Shown here in pieces: positions 34,551-42,453 of a DNA stretch of 64,000 nucleotides. Numbering within the stretch: the first letter of the stretch is position 1; each line of letters starts with the position of its first letter. Source of the stretch: Treponema sp. (GTDB lineage Bacteria; Spirochaetota; Spirochaetia; Treponematales; Treponemataceae); the NCBI GenBank assembly GCA_017449265.1, contig JAFSJW010000087.1, positions 1 to 64,000 of the forward strand, in the 5' to 3' direction. The position numbers and the translations under genes were made by a program. The notes under the pieces are model-generated. The model was not told the DNA's origin, did no database searches, and worked only from the letters and a program-made list of their open reading frames with translations.

Positions 34551-35475
34551 GCGACTTCTGGCGTAGCCCCACGGTCTCCTTTATGATGAACTTGGGCTGG
34601 CTGTTTAGCGTAAGGTACATCTGACCAAGATATTTTCCAATTATGCCGAGCGCAACAAGGATAAGCCCGCCCAAAATAAGGATAAGTATTATGGTTGAAG
34701 TCCAGCCCGTAAGCTTTTCAAGTCCCAGCATGAACTTGACGAAGTAATACACCGCAAGGATAAGCCCGATGAACGCGCTCACGATTCCGGTGTAGCTGGC
34801 AAGGTTGAGCGGCATCGTAGAAAAGCCGAAAAGCATACGCATAAACACTTTTATTGATTTTACAAGATTGTAATTCGACTTTCCAAGCTCTCGCTTGTGG
34901 TGCTCAACATCAATCTGAACTATGTTCCTTGTGACCTGAAAAATAAGGCCGTCGATGTACGGAAACAAATTGTTGAATTTTACCATTTCGTCAACAACGC
35001 CTTTATTCAAGATTTTGAACGGAGAAAGATAAATATTCCGAGGTTTTTGTATGGCAAATTCGCTGATTTTTCCGTTGAACCACGAGCCGATATTTTTCCA
35101 CAGCTTCTGCTTTTTTGACTCAAAGTTGGCATAAACAACATCGAATCCTTTCTTCGCCTCTTCGTAAAGGCGCGGAATGTCATACGGAGAATGTTGCAAA
35201 TCATCGTCCATTATGACAACCCATCTTCCGCACGCATGGTTCAGACCCGCAAGAATGGCAGAGTCCTGTCCTCCGTTCTTGCGGAGGTTTATTCCAAGAA
35301 TGTTCGGGTTCGTGCGGGACTCTTTCTTAATTTCGTCCCAGCTTGAATCCTTTGAGCAATCGTTCACCATAATCTGCTCGTAGCTTATTCCAGAAAGGGC
35401 ATCCTTTATCTGCCTGGAAAGCTCATGCACGCATTCGCAGCTGTTATACACAGGAATTACAATACTGATTTCCAT
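34531..35475 (-). CDS. ArnC-like polyprenyl-phosphate glycosyltransferase
   Basis: A 314-residue GT2 enzyme of the same type as 33621: VIPVYNS start, MVNDCSKDSSW, MDDDLQHSP with D90-D92, and two C-terminal membrane segments (about 225-250 and 260-285). It resembles ArnC, which loads an amino sugar on undecaprenyl phosphate. It is directly followed upstream on the same strand by a WecE-type sugar aminotransferase, which would make the amino sugar. Its ATG lies 12 bases after the wecE stop. Together with the half-transporters at 38575-39304 this suggests an amino-sugar loading and flipping pathway (inference). Confidence 0.9.
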   Translation of the reverse strand: MEISIVIPVYNSCECVHELSRQIKDALSGISYEQIMVNDCSKDSSWDEIKKESRTNPNILGINLRKNGGQDSAILAGLNHACGRWVVIMDDDLQHSPYDIPRLYEEAKKGFDVVYANFESKKQKLWKNIGSWFNGKISEFAIQKPRNIYLSPFKILNKGVVDEMVKFNNLFPYIDGLIFQVTRNIVQIDVEHHKRELGKSNYNLVKSIKVFMRMLFGFSTMPLNLASYTGIVSAFIGLILAVYYFVKFMLGLEKLTGWTSTIILILILGGLILVALGIIGKYLGQMYLTLNSQPKFIIKETVGLRQKSPTLSHE

Positions 35476-35487
35476 TTAGACTTCCCC

Positions 35488-36621
35488 TTACGGCTTTGAG
35501 TAAAAATCAAGCACAGCCTCTATGACTTTGTTCTGGTCGCTCTCAGAAAGCCCGTAGTAGAACGGAAGGCGGACAAGTCTCTCGCTGTACTCGGTCGTAA
35601 CTTCGTCCTTTCCGTCAAAACGCCCGAATTTTATTCCGGCAGGGGCGGAATGAAGCGGAATGTAATGGAAAACAGCTGAAATCTCACGCTCTTTCAGGAA
35701 TTTTATAAGTTCCGTGCGCTCAGAAAAATTTTTCGTAATCAAATAATACATATGCGCGTTGTGAACGCATTCGGCAGGAACGAAAGGAAGAACAACTTTT
35801 CCCGCTTTCGCAATTTCCTTGAACGAATCGTCATATTTCTTCCAGACGCTCATCCTGAAATTCTGCAATTTGTCCGCCTGCTCCAGCTGCGCCCACAAAT
35901 ACGCCGCGTTCATATCGCTCGGAAGATAGCTTGAGCCGTACTCGCGCCATGTGTACTTGTCAACAATACCGCGGAAAAAAAGGCTTCTGTCCGTTCCTTT
36001 CTCGCGGATTATCTCCGCCATATTAAAATCTTTGTCATGGTTTATGATTATTGCTCCGCCTTCTCCCATGCTGAAATTCTTCGTTTCATGGAAAGAAAGG
36101 CATCCGAAATCCCCGATTGTGCCAAGCGGTCTTCCTTTGTAGGACGAGCATATTGCCTGAGCCGCATCCTCAACCACAAGAATACGGTGCTTCCGCGCAA
36201 TCTCCATGATTTCGTCCATTTCGCATGCGACTCCGGCATAATGAACGACGCAGATAACTTTTGTTTTAGGCGTTATTGCCTTCTCGATTTTTTTCTCGTC
36301 AATGTTCATCGTGTCTTTCCTGACATCAACGAACACAAGCGTTGCCCCGCGCTGAACGAAGCAGTTGGCGGTTGAGCAGAATGTGAACGAAGGAAGGATA
36401 ACCTCGTCCCCGGGTTTTATCTCGCAAAGAATCGCCGCCATTTCCAGCGCGGATGTTCCAGAAGTTGTAAGAAGTGCTTTACTCGGATTGTATTTTTCTT
36501 CAAGCCATTCTGTACATTTTTTTGTGAATTCACCATCACCGCTGATTTTATGATTTTCAATCGCTTTCTGTATATATTTAGTTTCCGTTCCGACTACAGG
36601 CGGAACATTGAATGGAATCAT
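35488..36621 (-). CDS. wecE: dTDP-4-amino-4,6-dideoxygalactose transaminase
   Basis: This 377-residue PLP enzyme matches E. coli WecE (RffA) along its whole length: GDGEFTKKCTEWLEEKY, LTTSGTSALEMAAIL, PSFTFCSTAN, VHYAGVACEMDEIM, FHETKNFSMGEGG with Schiff-base K181, and REKGTDRSLFFRGIVDKYTW. WecE makes dTDP-4-amino-4,6-dideoxygalactose (Fuc4N) from a keto sugar with glutamate. The keto-sugar-making genes (rffG/rffH or rmlAB) are not here. It sits between a GT-C-like gene (57 bases upstream) and the ArnC-like gene. The sugar made may differ from E. coli's, but the aminotransferase assignment is strong. Confidence 0.94.
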   Translation of the reverse strand: MIPFNVPPVVGTETKYIQKAIENHKISGDGEFTKKCTEWLEEKYNPSKALLTTSGTSALEMAAILCEIKPGDEVILPSFTFCSTANCFVQRGATLVFVDVRKDTMNIDEKKIEKAITPKTKVICVVHYAGVACEMDEIMEIARKHRILVVEDAAQAICSSYKGRPLGTIGDFGCLSFHETKNFSMGEGGAIIINHDKDFNMAEIIREKGTDRSLFFRGIVDKYTWREYGSSYLPSDMNAAYLWAQLEQADKLQNFRMSVWKKYDDSFKEIAKAGKVVLPFVPAECVHNAHMYYLITKNFSERTELIKFLKEREISAVFHYIPLHSAPAGIKFGRFDGKDEVTTEYSERLVRLPFYYGLSESDQNKVIEAVLDFYSKP

Positions 36622-36678
36622 GACTAAATCTCCTCGTATTTTTAATATAAACCAAAACGGATTTTTATTACAGCACTT

Positions 36679-38505
36679 TCAGAAACCGTTTCTGAAAGCA
36701 TCGTGGCTTTCGTATTCAAGAACAGCAAAATTATCGTCAAGATACACAAGCTTTCCGTTCTTGACGATATTATCGTTAATCGCATTGAAATACTGCCCGC
36801 GGGTCAAAAGCATGAACACTTTCTCGCCTTTCGCAAAATCTTTCTCATAATAACGCTTTAATGTGAGCCAAGTGTCGTATTTGTATTTTGTTGTAATTTT
36901 TGGGTCGCTTCCGGCGGACTGCTCCTTGTACAAATTCCCGACTTCGATTTTTCCTTTCGTCAGATAAGTGAAAATCGTGGAGTGACCGAAAGTAGCGTAG
37001 CCAAAGTGGTATCCGTTCTGAACAAGGAACTCTGCTACAGGGTATTCCCGAGTGTTTTCGTCAAAATTGAGTCTGTTTGAGATTGTGGCGTAAGACGAAA
37101 CGCACATGAAAAACGCCCAGACAGCCCCGAGACAATACTTTCTTGTCTCGCTCAAAGTTGAGTTTGAGATAATGCATGCAAGACACGGAATGACATGGAC
37201 GACTATAGGGTAGTAGTAGCGGTTTATGTAATCTATGTTCACATACATAAATGTATTGAAAATCATGCTTGAGATAAAAAAAGCAAGCTCTATAGTGTTC
37301 GACTTCGGAAGCCCGCTTCTGAGCGAAAGGAACGCGTACAGAACAAAAAGCACGAACGCAATGTAAATCAGGATGTTTATTGCGCCGCCAGGCGTAAAAA
37401 ACGCAATCTCAGAATTGTATCCGAATACAGAAAGAAGGCCAAAGAAACATTCCGAAAGCGTTACCTTGCCGAATCTCTGGAAGCTCATTGAATTCCACTG
37501 GCTGAAATAATACAGCTTCTGCAGGACAAGGTTGTTGGCAGCGTAGCCCAAGCCGCTCAGAAATACGCCGGCTGTTGCAGTGAACACGAACCTGTTCCCC
37601 AGCCAGAACTTCTTGAAATCAGTTATAGGCGCGCCTGTTTTGTCCCGAGTCTCAATGAAAAGAACCGCAAAGAAAAGTGGAAGCACTTCTATTATTACAT
37701 AGCGGATGCTCGAAAGACCGCACAAAAATGCCCAGACGAAGAAAAACACCTTCAGCGCAAGCGGGTGGGAAATGGTCTTTGAGTTATTGAGCTTTATGAA
37801 AGTTGCTACATATATGATTCCGAAAATCGCGTGCGGAACATAATAATTCTCGCCCGCGCCTACATGCCAGCATATTACTGACCAAGGAACAAAAATCAGT
37901 ATGCAGGAAAGGTACTTTAGCCAAAGTTTTTTGATTTCAAGCTGGTTCAACAAATACCAGCAAGCAAAGAATATTGAGGCGCATGTAAAAAACGACTGGA
38001 TAGTTTTTACAGCATCAAAATTATCAGTGAACAAAAATCCGAAAGCCGAGAAAAACTGAGTGTTTATAAGCCGAATTTCCGTTGAGTAGCACCAGCCTTT
38101 TGGCCAGAACGATTTTTCTATTACACACTCCTTTCCGAGAAGAAGCTCTGATGCAAGGTCAGAGTTGACATGCATATAAGTCGCGACATAATTCGTGTAA
38201 AGAATCATAAACAAGATTACGGCTAAAAAAGAAGAAAGGAATATAATCTTTGCCTTGGGCGGATATTTCAAGAAAATGATTGCGTTGAAAAAAAGAACCG
38301 CAAAGACAGGGACAAGAAAAAATGACTCGATTGAAGAAAGCCATTTGTCAATCGAAAATTCCCTATGAAAAATATATTTTGAGAGAATCTCATACGCAAA
38401 ATCAACGAGCTGGTTTGAAAACAGAACCAGAAGCGAGCTTAAGACCAAAAGCCCAATCGAAAAGCTCAGAGTAACAACCGAAGTTTTTCTTGAAAAATAT
38501 GTCAT
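36679..38505 (-). CDS. GT-C-like polytopic membrane protein
   Basis: A 608-residue membrane protein with 11 to 13 predicted segments. It resembles the proteins at 31810 and 40485 in layout: paired N-terminal segments with an amphipathic linker (EILSKYIFHREFSIDKWL), a third segment, then an extracytoplasmic loop with acidic residues (MHVNSDLASELLLGK) where GT-C enzymes place their catalytic aspartates. A C-terminal soluble region of about 110 residues follows the last segment. It probably adds a sugar to the glycan on the outer face, but no closer family was recognised. It stands alone between two gaps in the minus-strand cluster. Confidence 0.62.
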   Translation of the reverse strand: MTYFSRKTSVVTLSFSIGLLVLSSLLVLFSNQLVDFAYEILSKYIFHREFSIDKWLSSIESFFLVPVFAVLFFNAIIFLKYPPKAKIIFLSSFLAVILFMILYTNYVATYMHVNSDLASELLLGKECVIEKSFWPKGWCYSTEIRLINTQFFSAFGFLFTDNFDAVKTIQSFFTCASIFFACWYLLNQLEIKKLWLKYLSCILIFVPWSVICWHVGAGENYYVPHAIFGIIYVATFIKLNNSKTISHPLALKVFFFVWAFLCGLSSIRYVIIEVLPLFFAVLFIETRDKTGAPITDFKKFWLGNRFVFTATAGVFLSGLGYAANNLVLQKLYYFSQWNSMSFQRFGKVTLSECFFGLLSVFGYNSEIAFFTPGGAINILIYIAFVLFVLYAFLSLRSGLPKSNTIELAFFISSMIFNTFMYVNIDYINRYYYPIVVHVIPCLACIISNSTLSETRKYCLGAVWAFFMCVSSYATISNRLNFDENTREYPVAEFLVQNGYHFGYATFGHSTIFTYLTKGKIEVGNLYKEQSAGSDPKITTKYKYDTWLTLKRYYEKDFAKGEKVFMLLTRGQYFNAINDNIVKNGKLVYLDDNFAVLEYESHDAFRNGF

Positions 38506-38540
38506 TTTTTAACCCTTTCTTTTATTTTTTTAAATGTGAG

Positions 38541-38560
38541 AACTTCAAAAAAATGAAGTT
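38541..38560 (-). terminator. Small hairpin after the half-transporter pair
   Basis: AACTTCA (38541-38547) pairs with TGAAGTT (38554-38560) around a six-A loop, with T/A runs beside it. It lies between the transporter pair and the next minus-strand gene and may be a weak terminator. Confidence 0.35.
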
Positions 38561-38574
38561 TTTCCAAGTTTCCT

Positions 38575-38925
38575 TTAGAAATTACCTAAATATACAGCAA
38601 TACCAGTAAAAATGGTACATATAGCAATTATTTTCCGTTTTGTGAACATTTCCTTTAAAAGAACCCGGCTCAGAAAAATTATGATGATATATCCGGATGC
38701 CTCAATTACCGGGATATATGAGACTGGCACTTTTTTGAGCGCGAACAAATCTATGAGAACGCCGCAGAAAAATATTGAGTATGCGGTTATCACATAAGGA
38801 TTCACATATTCCTGAATGAAGCCTTTGTGCTCTTTCAGGGCAGATTTTTTCAGCAGAATCTGCGAAAACTGGCTTATAACTACACTGAAAAACAAAAGCG
38901 CGATGTAAAAAGTCATCTCAGTCAT
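38575..38925 (-). CDS. Small multidrug/EamA-type half transporter
   Basis: A 116-residue protein with four membrane segments, matching the EamA/SMR half-size fold (VISQFSQILLKKSALK, IPVIEASGYIIIIFLSRVLLKE, IFTGIAVYLGNF). It overlaps the preceding gene by 8 bases. In E. coli two such proteins, ArnE and ArnF, form a heterodimer that flips undecaprenyl-phosphate-aminoarabinose. The ATG at 38925 follows a GGGGA site; an earlier ATG at 38937 lacks one. With its partner at 38918-39304 it probably flips a lipid-linked sugar, perhaps the amino sugar made by the WecE/ArnC-like pair (inference). Confidence 0.78.
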   Translation of the reverse strand: MTEMTFYIALLFFSVVISQFSQILLKKSALKEHKGFIQEYVNPYVITAYSIFFCGVLIDLFALKKVPVSYIPVIEASGYIIIIFLSRVLLKEMFTKRKIIAICTIFTGIAVYLGNF

Positions 38926-39304
38926 GCTTGTCCCCATTTAAAATCAAGATTCCTACGAAAATTATTATTGCGCCGATTATCATGTTCGGTTTTATAGGCT
39001 CCCCGAAAAAAATCCGCCCGAAGAAAATGCCCCATACAATCGTCATGGACTTGTTGGAGCTTGCCACAGAAAGCGGAATGACTTTTAAAACCTGCTGCCA
39101 CAAAACGGCGAAGAAAAAGATTATCAGGAACACGGCGGCATATAAGAGAAAAAAACGCAGACTCAGGAACTCCGTCTTTGTGGCGATTTTTCCAAGAACG
39201 GAGTAAAAAGCGTACATCATAAAGCCAAAGTGCATCAGGAAAAAGTACGGAAGAAGCGATTTTGACTTTGTTCTCTCCGTAAGCTCATTATTCATCTCAG
39301 ACAT
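38918..39304 (-). CDS. Small multidrug/EamA-type half transporter
   Basis: A 128-residue protein with four membrane segments and an EamA-like end (SSNKSMTIVWGIFFGRIFFGE, IIGAIIIFVGILILNG), the partner of 38575-38925. The start at 39304 is set by GGAGG on the minus strand; an earlier in-frame start at 39325 would overlap the previous gene further. The size pair (116 and 128 residues) is close to E. coli ArnE/ArnF (111 and 128). It overlaps the glycosyltransferase gene at 39297 by 8 bases, so the three genes are translated together. Confidence 0.78.
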   Translation of the reverse strand: MSEMNNELTERTKSKSLLPYFFLMHFGFMMYAFYSVLGKIATKTEFLSLRFFLLYAAVFLIIFFFAVLWQQVLKVIPLSVASSNKSMTIVWGIFFGRIFFGEPIKPNMIIGAIIIFVGILILNGDKHD

Positions 39305-40466
39305 TTTCTCCTCCAACAATCTCAAGGAATCGTTTCGTTATGTTCTCCCACTTTCTGTCAGAAAGATTGAATACATAACCGCAAGATTTTTTCAACAGCG
39401 CGCTTCTCACCCCGTCCATAAAGTCCTCGTAGGTGTAAGTCACACAAACGCCAGCCTCTTTCAGTTTTGGCGTGTCGCAATACGATACAATCGGTTTTTT
39501 CGCCGCCATAGCCTGATAGTATTTTGCCGTGATTCCAAGAGGCCGGTTCTTGTAAAAATCCGTCACATAAGGAACCATAACAACGGAGCAGTTCGTAATC
39601 CATGAAGGAACTTCATCGGGGCGTATTCCTGGCACATAGAAAAGATTTTTCGTCTCAGAAGCCTTCCGCTGAATCTCAGGGCTAGGGTAATTCGGGAGGA
39701 CTACAACAAAATTGCACTCCGGCATTTTCTCCGCCGCAAGGAACAAGAGATTCCACTCAACATCCCACGCCCCAACATAAAGGACAGTGTTCGGCTTTTT
39801 CAAAAGCTCCGGGCACGGATAAGATTTTTCATACGACGCAATATCAACTCCGTTTGAAAGAATCTCATAGCGCACTTTTTCATCAAATTCAGGGATTTTG
39901 CGTCTGTAAAGCTCCAGCCCCTCATCGTTCACGATAAGATTTATGTCCGCGCCAAGAACCATGCGCGTCTCGTTCGCCACATACCGGCTCAAAGCTCCGT
40001 CATACATAAGCGGGTCGCTCGGACGGTACACAATCTTTGCGGCAGGAAAGAGAGATTTTATCTGGTCAAGGAAAATCATTCCGTCGCAGCTCTCAAATAC
40101 GAACGCATCGCTTCCGGAAAAATATCTGAGCGCAAATTTTCTGAACGATTTTAGCGAAAGCCGCTCAAGACAGTTCATCATCTCATCGGAAAGGAATTTG
40201 TTCGCCTTGTTCGGAAGCTTGAACGTAGGAAGCGTTATGTTCAAAAGCGTGGATTTTCCCACATCGTACAAAATTCCTTTCTCAAGAGTTCTGATTGATT
40301 TTCTGTTGTACAGCTCCTGATGCATGAAAAAGCTGTAGTACGGGCGCGGAAAACTGAAGAAAACGACTTCGAGTCCTTGCTCGCACGCGGCTTTTGCAAA
40401 CTGATGGAAGCCGCCGAGCCTGTTAGACTCCCAGCTGTGACCTGTCAGAAAAGTTATTTTTCTCAT
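39297..40466 (-). CDS. Glycosyltransferase, GumK/GT70-like or GT4
   Basis: A 389-residue GT-B glycosyltransferase. The C-terminal half has the nucleotide-binding region VLYVGAWDVEWNLLFLA and a sugar-binding loop (FYKNRPLGITAKYYQAMAAK) without a clean E-x7-E motif, so it may belong to the GumK-type (GT70) or a divergent GT4 group. The N-terminal half opens with FLTGHSWESNRLGGFHQFA, an acceptor-binding domain. It acts in the cytoplasm on a lipid-linked acceptor. It is 18 bases from the GT-C-like gene upstream and overlaps the half-transporter gene downstream. Confidence 0.75.
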   Translation of the reverse strand: MRKITFLTGHSWESNRLGGFHQFAKAACEQGLEVVFFSFPRPYYSFFMHQELYNRKSIRTLEKGILYDVGKSTLLNITLPTFKLPNKANKFLSDEMMNCLERLSLKSFRKFALRYFSGSDAFVFESCDGMIFLDQIKSLFPAAKIVYRPSDPLMYDGALSRYVANETRMVLGADINLIVNDEGLELYRRKIPEFDEKVRYEILSNGVDIASYEKSYPCPELLKKPNTVLYVGAWDVEWNLLFLAAEKMPECNFVVVLPNYPSPEIQRKASETKNLFYVPGIRPDEVPSWITNCSVVMVPYVTDFYKNRPLGITAKYYQAMAAKKPIVSYCDTPKLKEAGVCVTYTYEDFMDGVRSALLKKSCGYVFNLSDRKWENITKRFLEIVGGENV

Positions 40467-40484
40467 TTTGCGACTTCCAAGCTC

Positions 40485-42302
40485 TCAGTTTCCGCCAAGA
40501 TGGTGGAACAAGGGCGTTCCGGTTCCAGAAAGCTCGCTTATGTACCAGTATGTCTTTGATTTCTGGAGCGGAGCAATCTCGCTCTCATCGTTGACAAAAT
40601 AATAAATCTGCTCATCGTTAAAATACGTCAGGAGCTTTTCATAAGAAGAGCCGAACTGAACGAAAACGGTCTCCTCAGGGTGTTTAAAGTACTCAGCCTG
40701 TGAGAACGCATGGTTCGCATCGTCAAGGTGCTCTATGTTCGCATGATTCTTCTCAGAAGGGAAGGACATCATAATCATATTGAGCGCAAGAAGAAAGTGA
40801 AGGGCCACGAAAATGATTTTCTGGGCTTTCATCGTTTTACCGCGGTACATCGGAACAAAAGCAAAGCAAAGGTACACGAAAGCGGGCGCACAATAGCGCA
40901 GGCACTTTATCGGGCAGAAATAGGCTATCAGTATGAGCCAGAGAAAAGCACAGACGAACGCAACGGCAGGAAGCTCAAAAAATCCTTGTCCGCCCGCATT
41001 TTGGGAGTTTCCGTCATTTTTTGCGCCCGCCGCAGAAAAAATTCCGGAAGCAATGCTCAGGACAAAAATCGTAATCATTGCATAGAAATTTATGTAATTC
41101 TCCGAAACGCTCTTTTTTACGAGAGCCAGTGCAATTTTTATATTGTCAATTAAATTTGACGGATAACGCCCGCTGAAAAATCCCATGCCGAAATCAAGGT
41201 AAAGGAGTCTTGTGAGTATTAAAGCCGAAAGGAACATCGTGATGAAGAAAAACGCTTCCTTTGGCTTTTTCATCCTCCAGCAGAGGCAAAGAATCGCAAG
41301 CCCCATAAAGCCAACATAAATAATTGAGAAATAGAATGAGTTGAGCGTAAGGGCCATTGCCACGGAGCCTTTGATAAGATTAGACTTTGTGTTTACAGTC
41401 TCGCCTGATTTTATCGCTTTGTAGAATACGACGAAAACATAAGTGAACACGACGAGCATCGTTTCCTCGATTACATACGCCCTGAAAAAAATCCCTAGCC
41501 CGATTGTGGCCGGATTCAGAAATGATGCAAAAAGAAGGAGGATTACCGATATTTTGCTTTCGACAAGCTCCGAGAGAATCAGGAACATAAAATAGAAAGA
41601 TACTGCGAACAGAATGTAATGCAGGATTCCGAGACGAAGGCAGATTGTTCTGAAATCATATGTGCTTGTGCAGAAAAAAGCCAGCCTGTGGAGAATATAG
41701 TAAAAATCAGTGTGCGGATTATCATTGTTGTTTATCCAAAGACGGATAACATCATGCACAACATCTTTCAGAGAGCCGTCGTTGAAAAAAACCGCGGTCT
41801 TAACATCTTTTCCTGAATACGGAACGCCCTGCTCAAAATCATCCGATGTATGCCAGAAACCAATTTTGTTCGTGTTCGATATTCCTATTGTGTAAATCTC
41901 GTCCTCATGGTAGCTCGTTTTCTCGCCGAGCCAGTAGAAGCGTACTACGGAAATAAGCGCGAACGAAGCCACAAGCGCGAACAAGAAAACTTTTCCGTTT
42001 TTCAGAAAATTTTTCAGCGGAAGAAAAAAACGGATTTTCCACGCATTTTCATCAGATTCGAGCTTTATGAGCGACAAAAGGAAAAATCCGACGGAATATG
42101 CAATTCCAAAGCAAAACCAGATTACCCCGCGGACAAGAAGCCGCTCGTGCCAAACCTCATCGGACAGGTCACGGTGCAGAAAATCCTCCGCGCTTTTTAT
42201 GATTAAGCTCCTCACTCCCTCAAGGGCAAGGACAAGGAACGCGAACGATAGCACAAAGCAAAGAATGCTGAGAATTCTGAAAATTCTGGAACTTTTTGTC
42301 AT
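40485..42302 (-). CDS. GT-C/GT39-like membrane glycosyltransferase
   Basis: A 605-residue polytopic membrane protein with about 12 segments and the acidic GT39/GT83-type motif YHEDEIYTI after the third segment, which in polyprenyl-phosphate mannosyl/arabinosyl transferases holds the catalytic aspartate/glutamate. Paired N-terminal segments with a linker (IKSAEDFLHRDLSDEVWHERL split by a turn) match the layout at 31810 and 36679. It probably moves a sugar from undecaprenyl phosphate to the glycan on the outer face. Hairpins on both sides of the preceding gap suggest a transcript start here. Confidence 0.75.
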   Translation of the reverse strand: MTKSSRIFRILSILCFVLSFAFLVLALEGVRSLIIKSAEDFLHRDLSDEVWHERLLVRGVIWFCFGIAYSVGFFLLSLIKLESDENAWKIRFFLPLKNFLKNGKVFLFALVASFALISVVRFYWLGEKTSYHEDEIYTIGISNTNKIGFWHTSDDFEQGVPYSGKDVKTAVFFNDGSLKDVVHDVIRLWINNNDNPHTDFYYILHRLAFFCTSTYDFRTICLRLGILHYILFAVSFYFMFLILSELVESKISVILLLFASFLNPATIGLGIFFRAYVIEETMLVVFTYVFVVFYKAIKSGETVNTKSNLIKGSVAMALTLNSFYFSIIYVGFMGLAILCLCWRMKKPKEAFFFITMFLSALILTRLLYLDFGMGFFSGRYPSNLIDNIKIALALVKKSVSENYINFYAMITIFVLSIASGIFSAAGAKNDGNSQNAGGQGFFELPAVAFVCAFLWLILIAYFCPIKCLRYCAPAFVYLCFAFVPMYRGKTMKAQKIIFVALHFLLALNMIMMSFPSEKNHANIEHLDDANHAFSQAEYFKHPEETVFVQFGSSYEKLLTYFNDEQIYYFVNDESEIAPLQKSKTYWYISELSGTGTPLFHHLGGN

Positions 42303-42326
42303 TTTTCTTCCTCATTATCTTTTCTG

Positions 42327-42356
42327 GATTTCTAAAAATTCAAGTTTTTAGAAATC
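42327..42356 (-). terminator. Hairpin in the 42303-42451 gap
   Basis: GATTTCTAAAAA (42327-42338) pairs perfectly with TTTTTAGAAATC (42345-42356) around a six-base loop. Read on the minus strand it lies upstream of the gene at 40485-42302 and may terminate the transcript from the flippase gene. Confidence 0.55.
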
Positions 42357-42413
42357 GTCTTTTATAAGATTCTCGGAGTCCCCGTCCTGTACAAGCTAAA
42401 AGGATTCTCCGAA

Positions 42414-42453
42414 AGTGTACTTCGGAAAACCAACAAAGTTTTCAAAGTACACT
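42414..42453 (-). terminator. Hairpin overlapping the flippase-fusion stop codon
   Basis: AGTGTACTT-CG-GAAAAC (42414-42430) pairs with GTTTTC-A-AAGTACACT (42438-42453), overlapping the first base of the minus-strand stop codon. Likely a transcript end or processing hairpin. Confidence 0.5.
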
